Shown: one piece after another, positions 8,530-18,900 of the stretch | Position numbering within the stretch: the first letter of the stretch is position 1 | How the letters are laid out: each line of letters begins with the position of its first letter | NCBI RefSeq assembly: GCF_009362735.1 | Contig: NZ_WHNP01000067.1 | Location: 300 to 36,589 of the forward strand | Direction of reading: 5' to 3' | Source of the DNA: Paraburkholderia franconis | GTDB taxonomy: Bacteria; Pseudomonadota; Gammaproteobacteria; Burkholderiales; Burkholderiaceae | DNA length: 36,290 nucleotides | Program-made: the position numbers and the translations under genes | The notes under the pieces: model-generated | Database searches by the model: none | What the model was told of the DNA's origin: nothing | Seen by the model: the letters and a program-made list of their open reading frames with translations, nothing else

Positions 8530-9239
8530 CGCAGGCTCCGGGCGATCGAGTCGAAAAGCCGTGCGGGATCGAGCAGGCCGATGGTCCTGTCACGCCATGC
8601 GAGCACGCCATGTGCGTGCGAGGCCGTTGCACGCGCAAGCGTCGCGGGCAAGGGAAGCAGCGCGGCTTGCGCATAGCGGACGACGCCCTCGACTTCATCG
8701 ACGGGAAATGCAACGGGTTCGCTGTCGTGCGCCGCGACCAGCACGCGCGCATAGCCGTTGCGCGCGGACTGTCTTGCATCGGCGCGCTCCATGTTCAGCA
8801 GTTCCCCGAGCGAGAGGGCAGTGGTCAGCGCACCGCGTACGTTGACGACGCCGAGCACCGCGCGTGTGCGCCGGTGCGGCAGCGAATGGATCGCGCGGAT
8901 GACGTCGACTTCGCGCAGCACGGATGTCGGTAGCGCGAGCCATTCGCCCGCGATGCGAAAGGCGAGGGCGGACTGCGTCGCCGCGTCTTCGCACGTTGTT
9001 TGAACGCGGCTCGACTCGTCGTCCGTTGGCGTGCCCGCGTGAGCACGCGGTGCGAGCTCGGCGTCGCTCAACGGCCGGTCGAGCAGTCGCGCGGCGCCTT
9101 GCGCGAATACCGGACAGTTCAGGCAGCGCGCGTGCTCGGCAAGGCGCGGGCAGCTGTTGTCGCCGCGCGTGCCGATGCGATTCCAGCAGTCGTCGACGCA
9201 CACCGGCAGACTCGCGAGATCAGGAGCGTCGTGAAGCAT
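8526..9239 (-). CDS. wspD: WspD: CheW-like coupling protein
   Basis: A 237-residue coupling protein. The N-terminal third has a Cys-rich segment (Cys at the CVDDCWNRIG, NSCPRL and RCLNCPVF motifs) that I recall as typical of WspD. The C-terminal two thirds are a CheW domain (FRIAGEWLALPTSVLREV start, VNVRGALTTALSLGELL core). It should link WspE to the WspA receptor. The ATG at 9239 has a GAGG ribosome binding site and overlaps the end of wspC by 20 bases; an upstream in-frame extension lies inside wspC and is less likely. Confidence 0.9.
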   Translation of the reverse strand: MLHDAPDLASLPVCVDDCWNRIGTRGDNSCPRLAEHARCLNCPVFAQGAARLLDRPLSDAELAPRAHAGTPTDDESSRVQTTCEDAATQSALAFRIAGEWLALPTSVLREVDVIRAIHSLPHRRTRAVLGVVNVRGALTTALSLGELLNMERADARQSARNGYARVLVAAHDSEPVAFPVDEVEGVVRYAQAALLPLPATLARATASHAHGVLAWRDRTIGLLDPARLFDSIARSLR

Positions 9240-10674
9240 GGAATCCTCGTGAAGGTTGCGGCTCGTCGGCCGCCGCGTGCGCCGCATGCGACGCACGGGT
9301 CGCCGAGCGTTGCGCGCGCAGCATCAGGTTGTGCGCGCCCGCCCAGTCGCCGCCGATTTCGAGCAACGCGGCCAGATGCGTGAGCGCTTCGTAATGCGCC
9401 GGGTCCAGATACAGCGCCTTGCGATAGAAGTTGGCGGCGTCGGCACTGCGGCCGCGCGCATCGGCGATCAGGCCCAGCAGATAAAACGCGTCGACATCCG
9501 GACCATGCACGATCGCGTGCTTGTGCGCGAGGCGCTCAGCTTCGTCGAACTCGCCCGCGTCGGCATGACGGCGCGCGGCATCGAGCGATCTGTCGGCGGC
9601 GAGGCCGGCGGGTTGCACCGTTTGCGTTGCGTGTGAGGCCTGCGGTGGACGCGCGGGCGGCGGCGCGAACGACTGGCGCGCACGTGGCTGTTTCGCGGCG
9701 TCGCGCCGTGCGGCGCCGTACGCGGGCGCATGCTGCCGTTGCGGCGCGCTGAACGGCGGCACGGCGCGCGGCGCGGCATTCGACGCTTTCGGCGCAACCG
9801 GCCCGACCGCGCGCATTGCGCCTGTTTCCTCGGGCGTGCTGCGCCGGAACGCGAAGGCGAGTGGAATGCGCGCCGAGGTCATCGCGTGCCGCATCATCAG
9901 TCCCGTTTCCGCAGGGCCGACGAAGATGGTGCCGCCGTCGGCGAGATTCGCGTCGAGCAGACGGATCGCACGGTCCTGCGCTTCGCGGTCGAAATAGATC
10001 AAGACGTTGCGGCAGAAGATGAAGTCGTACGGCGCCTGTGCAATCGCGGGCAACTTGAAGAGATTCGCCTGCGAGAAGCGCACCGTCTGACGCACGCACT
10101 CGCCCAGTTGCCAGCTGTCTTTCAACGCGGCGAAATGCCGGTCGCGATACGCGAGCGGATGGCCGCGAAACGAATTTCGCCCATAGATGCCGGCGCGCGC
10201 ATGCTCGATCACGCGCGCGCTGATATCGAACGCATCGATCGTGAAGCGGTTTTCGCTGATGCCGTCGTCGAGCAGCGTCATGGCGATCGTGTACGGCTCT
10301 TCGCCCGTCGAGCACGGCAGGCTCAGCACGCGCAGCACATGCATCGGGTCGCGCACGAGCCGTTCGTTCGCGAGCCGCGCGAGCGCGACGTACGCCTCGC
10401 GATCGCGATAGAACCATGTCTCCGGCACGACAAGCGCTTCGATTAGCGCCTGCCGCTCGTCGGGCGACATCGTCAGCTGCTGCCAGTACGCTTCGATTTC
10501 GGCTGGATCGACGGGCACGCTTGTGTCGTGTGCCGCTGCGCCCAGACGCGTCACGCGCACGCGTTCGAGCACGGCGCGCTCGAGCGCATTGACGCCGAGC
10601 GACGACGCGTCGATACCCGTCTCCCGCAACAGCCAGGATTCGAAGCGCGGCACAAAGGCATTCGCGGCGTTCAT
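9220..10674 (-). CDS. wspC: WspC: CheR-type receptor methyltransferase with TPR tail
   Basis: A 484-residue protein. The CheR methyltransferase domain (about 1-275) shows the SAM-binding LPCSTGEEPYTIAM motif, the FDISARVIEHAR segment and the FIFCRNVLIYF motif. A low-complexity Pro/Ala/Gln/Arg linker (about 290-370) leads to TPR-like repeats (YLLGLIADARGR, NFYRKALYLDPAHYEAL). It methylates Glu residues on WspA, opposing WspF. The start overlaps the wspB stop in an ATGA. The linker is the least conserved-looking part. Confidence 0.92.
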   Translation of the reverse strand: MNAANAFVPRFESWLLRETGIDASSLGVNALERAVLERVRVTRLGAAAHDTSVPVDPAEIEAYWQQLTMSPDERQALIEALVVPETWFYRDREAYVALARLANERLVRDPMHVLRVLSLPCSTGEEPYTIAMTLLDDGISENRFTIDAFDISARVIEHARAGIYGRNSFRGHPLAYRDRHFAALKDSWQLGECVRQTVRFSQANLFKLPAIAQAPYDFIFCRNVLIYFDREAQDRAIRLLDANLADGGTIFVGPAETGLMMRHAMTSARIPLAFAFRRSTPEETGAMRAVGPVAPKASNAAPRAVPPFSAPQRQHAPAYGAARRDAAKQPRARQSFAPPPARPPQASHATQTVQPAGLAADRSLDAARRHADAGEFDEAERLAHKHAIVHGPDVDAFYLLGLIADARGRSADAANFYRKALYLDPAHYEALTHLAALLEIGGDWAGAHNLMLRAQRSATRASHAAHAAADEPQPSRGFHASRRS

Positions 10675-11156
10675 CGCGTTTGGGATTCTGGTTGCGGGAA
10701 GAGCAGGGACTTCACGTCGTCGTCGAGCATCTGCTGCACGTCGACCCACTGGATTATGCCGAGCTCGTCGCTGACGACGGGGCCGAGCCAGCGTGCGTGC
10801 GGCGTCGCGATGCCGCTGTCGGCGAAGCGCTCGCGTTCGATGCGGCGCGTCTGCGTCGCCCGTTCGATGATCAGGCCTAGCAGCTGCGACGACGTGTTGG
10901 CGCCGCCGCGTTCCCGCGCATCGCGGTAGCGGACCAGCACGAGCCGCGTCGAGCGCCATTGCAGCGACGGCCGGCCGAGCGCGAGCTGCGCGAGATCGAT
11001 GACGGGCACGGGCTCGCCATGCCGCTCGATCACGCCCGCGACCCACGCGGGCGCGCCCGGAATCGCCTTGGCGGCCGTTAGCGCCTGTACTTCGACAACG
11101 TCGGCGGCATTGAGCGCATAGCGGTCGCGGTCGAGTTCGAAGAGAAGGAAAAGCAT
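10671..11156 (-). CDS. wspB: WspB: CheW-like coupling protein
   Basis: A single CheW domain of 161 residues, beginning MLFLLFELDRDRYALNA and containing the GVIERHGEPVPVIDLAQL core. It should couple WspE to WspA. I chose the ATG at 11156 because the canonical N-terminus starts there and GGTGAT precedes it; a GTG three codons upstream (11165) is also possible. It lies 48 bases after wspA and overlaps wspC by 4. Confidence 0.9.
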   Translation of the reverse strand: MLFLLFELDRDRYALNAADVVEVQALTAAKAIPGAPAWVAGVIERHGEPVPVIDLAQLALGRPSLQWRSTRLVLVRYRDARERGGANTSSQLLGLIIERATQTRRIERERFADSGIATPHARWLGPVVSDELGIIQWVDVQQMLDDDVKSLLFPQPESQTR

Positions 11157-11204
11157 CGCGATCACCGTTTCAGACGTGCCGCACGCGCGCGTGAGCAGAC
11201 GCCG

Positions 11205-12899
11205 TCACGCTTCGATCTTGAAGCGCGACACGCCCGTGCGCAGCTGGTTGGCAACGAGCGTCAGATCGTCGATGGCCTGCGACGACTGGCGCAGCGAGTC
11301 CGCCGTCTGTTGCGCGGCCTCCGACAGCTGCGACAGCGCCTGTGTGATCTGCTCGGCGCTCGTCGCCTGCGTGTGCATGCCTTCGTTGACGAGCTGGAAG
11401 CGCGGCGCGAGCGTCTGCACTTCCTGGATGATCTGCGACAACTGCTCGCTCACCTGCTGCACGTCGCGCATGCCGCGCCGCACTTCCTCGGAGAACTTGT
11501 CCATGCCCATCACGCCTGCGGAGACGGCCGACTGGATCTCCTTCACGGTCTGCTCGATGTCGTAGGTGGCGACGGCCGTCTGGTCCGCGAGGCGGCGGAT
11601 TTCCGTCGCGACGACGGCAAAGCCGCGGCCATATTCGCCCGCCTTTTCGGCCTCGATCGCCGCGTTAAGCGACAGCAGGTTCGTCTGGTCGGCGACTTTC
11701 GTGATCGTCGCGACTACCTGATTGATGTTGACAGCCTTTTCGTTGAGGATCGCGAGCTTCGCGTTCACCGAGCCCGCCGCGTCCATCACGCTGCGCATCG
11801 TGTCTTCCATGCGCGTGAGCCCGCTCTGGCTCGCGCCCGCGAGCGTCGCCGACTGGTCTGCGACAGCCGACACTTCATTCATCGTGCGCAGCAGATCCCG
11901 CGAGGTCGCGAAAATCTCGCGCGAGGTCGCGCCGATCTCCGTCGTCGTCGCGGCTGTTTCAGTGGCGGTCGCCTGCTGTTCCTTCGATGTCGCCGCAATC
12001 TCGGCGACGGAAGTCGTCACCTGCAGCGACGACTTCTGCGCCTGGGCGACGAGGCTGTTCAGTTCCTCGGCCATCCGGTTGAAGCCATCCTCGAGCGTGC
12101 GGAACTCGTCGCGGCGGCCGAGCTTCAGGCGTTGCGTCAGATTGCCCGTGCGCATCACGTTATGCACTTCGACGAGGCTCGCCATGGGCACCGTGATCGC
12201 GCGATGCAGCGAATAGCCCGTGAGCAGCGCGACGAGCAGCGTGATGCCGAGTGCCGTCGCGAGCGTAATCTCGGTACCTGTCACCGAATCACGGATCGCT
12301 TTGGTGGATTCGTCTGCCTGCGTACGGTTCTCGCCGACGAGTTCGTTCGCCGCACGCATGACGCCATCCCACCCCGGCAAGAGCTTGACAAACGCGGCCT
12401 GTCCTTCGGACTTCGAGGTCGGCGCGACGCGCATTGCTTCGTTCAGTTGCAGCAGGTATTGGTCCCACGCTGCCTTGAAGGTGCGAAAGTGCGCGCGGTC
12501 CTCGTCGCGAAAGAGGGTGCCCTGGTATTCGGCCGACACCTGATCGAACTGACGCAGCAACTGTGGCAAGCGTTCGAGATCGCGCTTCATCGCGTCTTCG
12601 CTGCCCTCGACGAAGAGCGCGCGTTCGAGCGTCGCATAGCTCTCGTTGGCCGTCGCGCGCAGCGTGGTCGCCAGATAGAGGCCGGGCACGGAGTCACGGC
12701 TCATGCTGAGCGCCTCGTCGTTCATCACGCGCAGCCGCGTCCAGGAGAGCGCGGCCATCACCAGCATCAGCACGAACAGCGCGCCGAAGCTCAGCAGGAT
12801 CCGGTTGCCGAGTGTGAAGCGGCCTGCATGCTTCGGATCGGGCAAGGTGGTGTCGCCGGTGCGTGACATCGCAGTGGCCATTGTCGATGACTCTCTCAT
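11205..12899 (-). CDS. wspA: WspA: membrane methyl-accepting receptor
   Basis: A chemoreceptor of about 564 residues. The first membrane helix is ILLSFGALFVLMLVMAALSW and the second is around LATALGITLLVALLTGYSL, enclosing a helical periplasmic domain of about 150 residues. A HAMP domain follows, then a long cytoplasmic coiled coil with the conserved hairpin tip (NAAIEAEKAGEYGRGFAVVA). In Wsp systems this receptor senses surface contact or envelope stress and activates WspE. It is the first gene of the operon. The start is uncertain: in-frame ATGs at 12899 and 12881 and a GTG at 12920 are all possible, none with a strong ribosome binding site. Confidence 0.92.
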   Translation of the reverse strand: MRESSTMATAMSRTGDTTLPDPKHAGRFTLGNRILLSFGALFVLMLVMAALSWTRLRVMNDEALSMSRDSVPGLYLATTLRATANESYATLERALFVEGSEDAMKRDLERLPQLLRQFDQVSAEYQGTLFRDEDRAHFRTFKAAWDQYLLQLNEAMRVAPTSKSEGQAAFVKLLPGWDGVMRAANELVGENRTQADESTKAIRDSVTGTEITLATALGITLLVALLTGYSLHRAITVPMASLVEVHNVMRTGNLTQRLKLGRRDEFRTLEDGFNRMAEELNSLVAQAQKSSLQVTTSVAEIAATSKEQQATATETAATTTEIGATSREIFATSRDLLRTMNEVSAVADQSATLAGASQSGLTRMEDTMRSVMDAAGSVNAKLAILNEKAVNINQVVATITKVADQTNLLSLNAAIEAEKAGEYGRGFAVVATEIRRLADQTAVATYDIEQTVKEIQSAVSAGVMGMDKFSEEVRRGMRDVQQVSEQLSQIIQEVQTLAPRFQLVNEGMHTQATSAEQITQALSQLSEAAQQTADSLRQSSQAIDDLTLVANQLRTGVSRFKIEA

Positions 12900-13231
12900 T
12901 GAGTTTTTCGGGCGGCGCACGGAATGGTGGGTCCGGACGGTCCGCGCCGAAGTGGTAGGGGAGACTGCAACGAAACTACACGACTCCCCGCCGATGCATT
13001 ATCCCGAAAAGTGGACGAAACCGACGCCAGATCGGCGATTTGAAAAGAAGGGCTGGACGGTCGGCTGCCGACGACAATCTGGACCGGGGTGGGGCGGCGG
13101 GTGGTCCTGCTCCTTACGATGATGGGCTTCGGGACTGCCGTGGCGTCGTCCGCCGACATCATATCTGCATGCAAGCGGCGGTCGTGCGCAATGCATCGGC
13201 TTTGTATAGTCGGCGAACACATATCACCGCA
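12900..13231. other. Upstream region of the wsp operon
   Basis: About 330 bases between wspA and the motB fragment with no supported gene. It must hold the wsp promoter on the minus strand. A GGATAAT sequence on the minus strand near 12999-13005 resembles a -10 box, but no convincing -35 lies at proper spacing. Confidence 0.4.
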
Positions 13232-13516
13232 TCAATATGCGCTGCGCGTGCTCACCTTCGTCTTCGACACGACACCCGGAATTGCCTCGCTCGCTGGCAG
13301 TGATTCATCGATCAGCGCGCGTCCACCATCGCGGAAGAATGCCTGTTCAGCGGTCTTGTTCAACACGAGCACGCTGATGCGCCGGTTGGTCGGTTCGTCG
13401 ACGACATTGGGGTTGAGTGGCAACACGTCTGCAAGACCGCGCACCTGCATGAGCTTGTCTTCGCGCATGCCGCCCGCCACCAGAGCGCGTCGTGCCGCGT
13501 TCGCGCGCTCCGACAA
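13232..13516 (-). pseudogene. C-terminal fragment of a MotB-like OmpA-domain protein
   Basis: About 95 residues match the end of the peptidoglycan-binding OmpA/MotB domain: SERANAARRALVAGG, then a GLADVLP segment, then EPTNRRISVLVLNK, ending with a charged tail before a stop. This is the half-domain after the first Asp-containing motif; the membrane helix and the N-terminal part of MotB are missing. The upstream frame continues but reads into the IS6-type transposase fragment on the opposite strand, so the homology ends near 13516. No motA or flagellar genes are nearby. I judge it a non-functional remnant left by an IS-mediated deletion. Confidence 0.7.
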
Positions 13517-13531
13517 AACTGCACAGCCTGA

Positions 13532-13866
13532 CGTTACCTTGAAAAAGCGATCGCCGAGAATCGCGTGCCTGAAACGGTGACCATAGACAAAAGCGGCCAA
13601 TCTCGCCGCGCACGAAGCAATCAATGCTGATCGTGAAACGCCTATCAAGATCCGCCAGTCCAAATATCTCAGCAACGTGGTTGAGCAGGACCATCGGGCG
13701 ATCAAGCGACGCACGCGGCCCATGCTGGGGGTTCAAGACTTTTCGTTGTGCCCGGATCTCGCTGGCCGGAATCGAACTGATGCGCACGATCGCGAAAGGA
13801 CGGATGCGGTGTACTCGCGGATCCCGTCCAAGCGCCGCCGAGCAATTCTACAATCTTGCGATATGA
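13532..13866 (+). pseudogene. C-terminal remnant of an IS6-family transposase, frameshifted
   Basis: Three frames must be joined to recover the transposase tail: RYLEKAIAENRVPETVTIDK, then ANLAAHEAINADRETPIKIR continuing to NVVEQDHRAIKRRTRPMLG, then FRCARISLAGIELMRTIAK and finally SAAEQFYNLA before TGA at 13864-13866. The last catalytic Glu (VVEQDHR) is present but the first two Asp segments are mostly missing. Frameshifts lie near 13595 and 13735. Its left edge touches the motB fragment on the other strand. The 239 bases that follow, up to the allophanate hydrolase stop, hold no gene I can support. Confidence 0.8.
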
Positions 13867-14105
13867 GCAGTACTTCGCATATCGATTTCGCTCGCCGTGA
13901 GATCTTTACCGCGACAAAACCTCGTTTTCGACGGGTGCCCGAGGCGGAGCGTAGCGGCCGCAATTTGTCGACGTGTGAGGCGATCGCTATTCCGGCGGCA
14001 AAGAGAGTGAGGTTCGCAGCTGGCAAGGCATTCAAGGACGCTGTCGGCACTGCCCGGACTGGATCGTTCAGCCGCATCGCTGGCAGTGTCCGATCGAAAG
14101 CGTGA

Positions 14106-15923
14106 CTATCCGCAACCCGTCACTGGACGGAGCCTGCGCAGCCACGCGCGCCATCCGCCGTATTGCGTAATGTCGGTGGCGGCGTCGAGGCCGCAGGCTT
14201 CGCAAACGAAGCCGGTTTCCCAGCGGCCGTCCGCAAGCTCGACCTTGCCCAGCGCGAGCGGTGCGGGAATGCCGGCGAGAAATGAGCCGAATTCGGCGCT
14301 CGGCAATTCCCACACTTCGACAGCGATCGACGCACCGTTTGCCGTATTGCGCGTCATGCCGGGGCGCTGCGTCGAACCGCCCGCGAGCGCATACAGACGA
14401 TAGCGCGGCGCGCTCGCCGTCGCTTCGACGAGCTGCGCGCCGCGTGCCGTCAACTGCCCGTTCAGCGCAAGCCCTTCGAGATGTGCGCCGCACACGACGA
14501 GCTTCATCCTGTCGTGATGCGCGGCGCGTGCGGGCATATCCGTGTCCTGCGGCGCGCCGCCGATCAACGGCACGGCGAGCTTGCGGTGCAAGGCATCAGC
14601 CACGCTCAGCAGGTATTGATCCGTGAATGCACGGCCGAACAGCGTCACGCCCCACGGCAGGCCGTTGCACATGAACCCTGCGGGCGTCGCGACGGCGGCA
14701 TAGTCGAGCAGATTCATGAAGTTCGTGTAATGCCCGAGCAGCGAGTTCGCACCGATGGGATCACGCTCGAGTTCAGCGAGCGTCACCGCGCGCGGAATGG
14801 ACGGCGTCAGCACGCAATCGAGTTCGGCGAGTGTGGCATCGCAACGCTGCTTCAACGCCTGAAGTCTGTACTGCGCGCGGAACGCATCGACGGCTGTGGC
14901 GCCAGGCGCTTTCGCGAGCACGTCGCGAATCACGGGTAGTACGGCATCGGGTTGCGACTCCATCAGCGCGCCCGCCACGCTATAGCGCTCGGCGACCCAT
15001 GGGCCCTCATAGAGCAGACGCGCCGCTTCGACGAAAGGCGTGAAGTCGATCTCGACGGCTTCACCGCCGATCGCTTCGAGCGCAGCGCGTGCCTGCGCAA
15101 ACAGCGCAGGGCTTTCGTCACAGCCCGCAAATTCGAGTTGACGCGGCGCGCCGAAGCGAAAGCGCCTGATTTCGCCGAACGCCGCCGCGTCGTTCCATTG
15201 CGGATTGACGCGGCTGTAGGCGTCAGTGGGATCGTAATGAGCGGTCAGGGCAAGCAGTTCGCTCGCCTCGCTCGCGGTCGCGGTGAAATACGTCACGCAA
15301 TCGAGCGTGCGGCACGCGGGCACGACGCCCGCAGTCGACAGCAAACCCTTCGTCCCTTTCGTGCCGACGAGGTTGTTCAGCGCGGCGGGCACGCGGCCCG
15401 AACCCGCCGTATCGGTGCCAAGCGCGAAGCTCGCGACACCGAGCGCGACGGCCAGCGACGAACCCGCGCTCGATCCGCCCGACGGATACGCGGGATGCAC
15501 GCTGTTGCGGCATTTGCCATATGGCGATCGCGTGCCGTTGAGGCCCGTCGCGAACTGGTCGAGATTCGTCTTGCCGATGGGCACCGCGCCGAGTGCGATC
15601 AGTTGTGCAACGAGCGTCGCCGATTCGCCCGGCGTATAGGCAAAAGCGGGGCAAGCGGCCGTCGTCGGAACGCCTGCGAGATCGATGTTGTCCTTCAATG
15701 CGAACGGCACGCCGTAAAGCGGCAGCGCATCGATAGCGCTTGCGTCCAGCGCCGCGAGATACGGCTCGATTTCCGCGTCGGACAGCAGGTGAATGAAGAG
15801 GTGATAGTCGGGGTTCAGCGCTGCGGCACGCTCGCGCAATGCGCCGATCAGCTTGCGCGGCGTCGTGCGGCCTTCCCGGTACGCGGCGCGCAACGCGGGC
15901 AGACGCAGATCGAATGAATCCAT
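14106..15923 (-). CDS. atzF: Allophanate hydrolase (last step of guanidine/urea degradation)
   Basis: A 605-residue amidase-signature enzyme that splits allophanate into two ammonia and two CO2. The Lys-Ser-Ser triad is visible: Lys in PFALKDNIDLAG, the cis-Ser region in PSGGSSAGSSLAVALG, and the nucleophile in LGTDTAGSGRVPAA. The amidase domain covers about 1-460. A C-terminal domain (about 475-600, starting MKLVVCGAHLEGLALN) is the allophanate-hydrolase-specific module. AAGGA precedes the ATG at 15923, 39 bases after the carboxylase stop. It is the last gene of the operon. The carboxyguanidine route also ends in allophanate, so this enzyme fits both pathways. Confidence 0.95.
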   Translation of the reverse strand: MDSFDLRLPALRAAYREGRTTPRKLIGALRERAAALNPDYHLFIHLLSDAEIEPYLAALDASAIDALPLYGVPFALKDNIDLAGVPTTAACPAFAYTPGESATLVAQLIALGAVPIGKTNLDQFATGLNGTRSPYGKCRNSVHPAYPSGGSSAGSSLAVALGVASFALGTDTAGSGRVPAALNNLVGTKGTKGLLSTAGVVPACRTLDCVTYFTATASEASELLALTAHYDPTDAYSRVNPQWNDAAAFGEIRRFRFGAPRQLEFAGCDESPALFAQARAALEAIGGEAVEIDFTPFVEAARLLYEGPWVAERYSVAGALMESQPDAVLPVIRDVLAKAPGATAVDAFRAQYRLQALKQRCDATLAELDCVLTPSIPRAVTLAELERDPIGANSLLGHYTNFMNLLDYAAVATPAGFMCNGLPWGVTLFGRAFTDQYLLSVADALHRKLAVPLIGGAPQDTDMPARAAHHDRMKLVVCGAHLEGLALNGQLTARGAQLVEATASAPRYRLYALAGGSTQRPGMTRNTANGASIAVEVWELPSAEFGSFLAGIPAPLALGKVELADGRWETGFVCEACGLDAATDITQYGGWRAWLRRLRPVTGCG

Positions 15924-15962
15924 CTCGATGGTTCCTTGGAAGCGTTGATAGGGAATGCCGTG

Positions 15963-18900
15963 TCAGGCGCGCTGTTCGATCACGACGACGCGCTGCCCCG
16001 CGCGAACGGGCGAACCCGGCGCGACATGAATCTCGCCGACGGTGCCCGCGCACGGCGCAATGACGGAGATCTCCATCTTCATCGACTCGATGATGAGCAG
16101 CACGTCGCCTGCCTCGACAGTCGCGCCGGGTTCGACGCGCACTTGCCACAGATTGCCCGCGATTTCGCTATCGACGGCAATCTGGCCGTCGGTGAGCGGC
16201 GCGATGTCGGTGTCGGCCGCGATGGGCGGTTCGAGCGCGTCTTCGTTGCTGCCCGCTTCGTGCCAGCGTTGGCGTTCCGCCTGAAACGCAGCCTGCTGGC
16301 GCGCGCGGAACTGTGCGATCTCGCCGGCTTCACGTTCGAGAAACGCCTGATAGTCCGCGAGCGACAGTTCGGTCTCTTCGATCTTCAGCGGATAACGCCC
16401 GAGCGGAAAGGCTTCGCGGATGCGCAGCAACTCGTCGGCGGGCACTTCGTAGAAGCGGATCTGATCGAAGAAGCGCAGCAGGTACGGACGTCCCGCGAAA
16501 TCCGCCACTGCGCGATAGCGGTTCCACATTTGCAGCGTGCGTCCGACGAACTGATACCCGCCCGGACCCTCCATCCCATATACGCACAGATACGCGCCGC
16601 CGATGCCGACCGAGTTTTCCGCCGTCCATGTGCGGGCCGGGTTGTACTTCGTCGTCACGAGCCGATGGCGCGGATCGAGCGGCGTTGCGACGGGCGCGCC
16701 GAGATAGACGTCGCCGAGGCCCATCACCAGATAGCTCGCGTCGAACACGATGCGCCTGACGGCATCGATCGAGTCGAGGTCGTTGACGCGGCGGATGAAC
16801 TCCAGATTGCTCGGACACCACGGCGCATCCTTGCGCACCGTGGTCATGTACTTGTCGATGGCGAGCTGGCAAGCGGGGTCGTCCCACGACAGCGGCAGAT
16901 GCACGACGCGCGACGGCGCGCGCAAATCCTTTTGCAGCAGCACGCGCTGCCATGTCGAGGCGACGTGTTCGAGCAGCGCGGCAAGCGGCAATTGCTCCGG
17001 CTGATAGTGAACCTGCAACGAGCGGATGCCGGGCGTGAGATCGACGACACCGGGCAACTGCGACGCTTCGAGCGATTGCATCAATGCGTGGCCGCGAAAG
17101 CGCAGCACGAGATCGAGTTCGGGCGGGCCGATTTCGAGCAGCAGATGCGTGTCGCCGGACAGGCGCGCGACGAGCCGTTCGTCGCCTTCGCCGACGTTCA
17201 GCACAATTGGCGATTGCAGTTGCGCCGCACTTGCAGTGCGTGTCGGCAGCGTCTGTTCTGCGAGCGTTTCGATTTCCATGGCACGCGCGAGTGCCGCTGC
17301 GCGCGCCGTCGCAAGGTCAACGGGAACGAAGCGCACCTTGTCGCCTGCCTTGAGCTGGCCGATCTGCCACAGGTCCGCTTCGATCACTGTGACGGGACAG
17401 ACGAACCCGCCCAGGCTCGGACCGTCGGGGCCGAGAATGACGGGCATGTCCCCGGTGAAATCGATCGCGCCGACGGCATACGGATTATCGTGAATGTTCG
17501 ACGGATGCAGACCCGCTTCGCCGCCATCGGCGCGCGTCCACCCGGGCTTCGGACCGATGAGCCTGACACCCGTGCGGCTCGAATTGAAGTGGATCTCCCA
17601 GTCCGTATCGAAAAACCGTTCGATATAGCGCGCGCTGAAGTATTCGGGCGCGCCATGCGGACCGTAGACCACACGGAGCACGCGCACGTCGTCCAGGCGC
17701 CGCGCGAGCGTTGCAGGCAACGTCGCGCCCGCGACGCGATCGGTCAGCACATGAAGATGCAGCACGTCGCCCGCGCGCAGCGCCCGCCCGCCATGTCCGC
17801 CGAACTGCCCGAGCGTGAACGTGCTGCGGCTGCCCAGATATTGCGCGACGTCGAGACCGCCGCGGACGCACAGGTAAGCGCGCGCGCCCGCGCCGCGTAT
17901 CGTGCCGAGCGCGAGCGTCGAACCGGCTGCGACGAAGAACGTCGTGTTCATCGGTTGTGGGATGTCGTCGAGCATGACGGGCAGCGTCGCGCCCGTGACG
18001 ACCACGACGGCATCCGCGTTGAAGCGCAGCATGGGCCCGCTCATCGTGATTTCGAGCGCGGCCGCTTGCGCGTCGTTGCCGAGCAGGCGATTGCCGAGGC
18101 GCAATGCGCGATCGTCCATCGGGCCCGAAGGCGGCACGCCCACGGCCCAATAACCCGGACGCCCCGGATAGTCCTGAACGGTGGTCTGCGTGCCGCCGCT
18201 GAGCACCTCGAACGTCGATGCGCGATAGCGCAAACCCTCGAGACAGCGCGTCCACGGATGGCCGCTTGCGAATGGCGCGTCAGTGAGAATCTGGCGCAGA
18301 TAGTCCCGATTCGTTTCGACGCCATAGATGCGCGAGGCCTCGAGCGCCGCGTCGAGCGCGCGGCGTGCGGCATCGCGCGTCGGCTGCCATGCGATCAGCT
18401 TTGCCAGCATCGGATCGAACCACGGCGGCACTTCGCAACCGGCTTCGATCCATGTGTCGATGCGCAATGCGCGGCCATCGGCTGACGGAAACGACACGTC
18501 GGTCAAAAGCCCCGGACAGGGCTTGAAATCACGGCCCGGATCTTCGGCGTAGAGACGCGCCTGGATCGCATGCCCTTGCGGTTTCAGGTCGCGCGACAGC
18601 ACGTCGAGCGGCGCAAGCGTGCCTGCTGCAAGCTCGATCATCCAGCGCACCAGATCGACGCCCCACACCTGCTCTGTGACGCCGTGCTCGACCTGCAAAC
18701 GCGTATTCACTTCGAGAAAATAGAAGCGCGCGGCATCGCTGTCGTAGACGAATTCGACCGTGCCCGCCGAGCGATAGGCGACCGCTTGCGCAAGCCCGAT
18801 CGCGGCATCGCAGAGTGCGGCCTCGACGCCGTCGGGCAGATTCGGCGCGGGCGTTTCTTCGAGCACTTTCTGGTTACGCCGCTGCACCGAACAATCGCGC

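Noticed and set aside
6847..12866. Several long plus-strand frames opposite wspE, wspC and wspA
   Set aside because: They are antisense shadows of genes with complete catalytic motifs.
15936..18485. 849-codon plus-strand frame opposite the carboxylase gene
   Set aside because: It is the antisense of a well-supported carboxylase with intact domains. Its Arg/His/Ala-rich composition is typical of shadow frames in GC-rich DNA.
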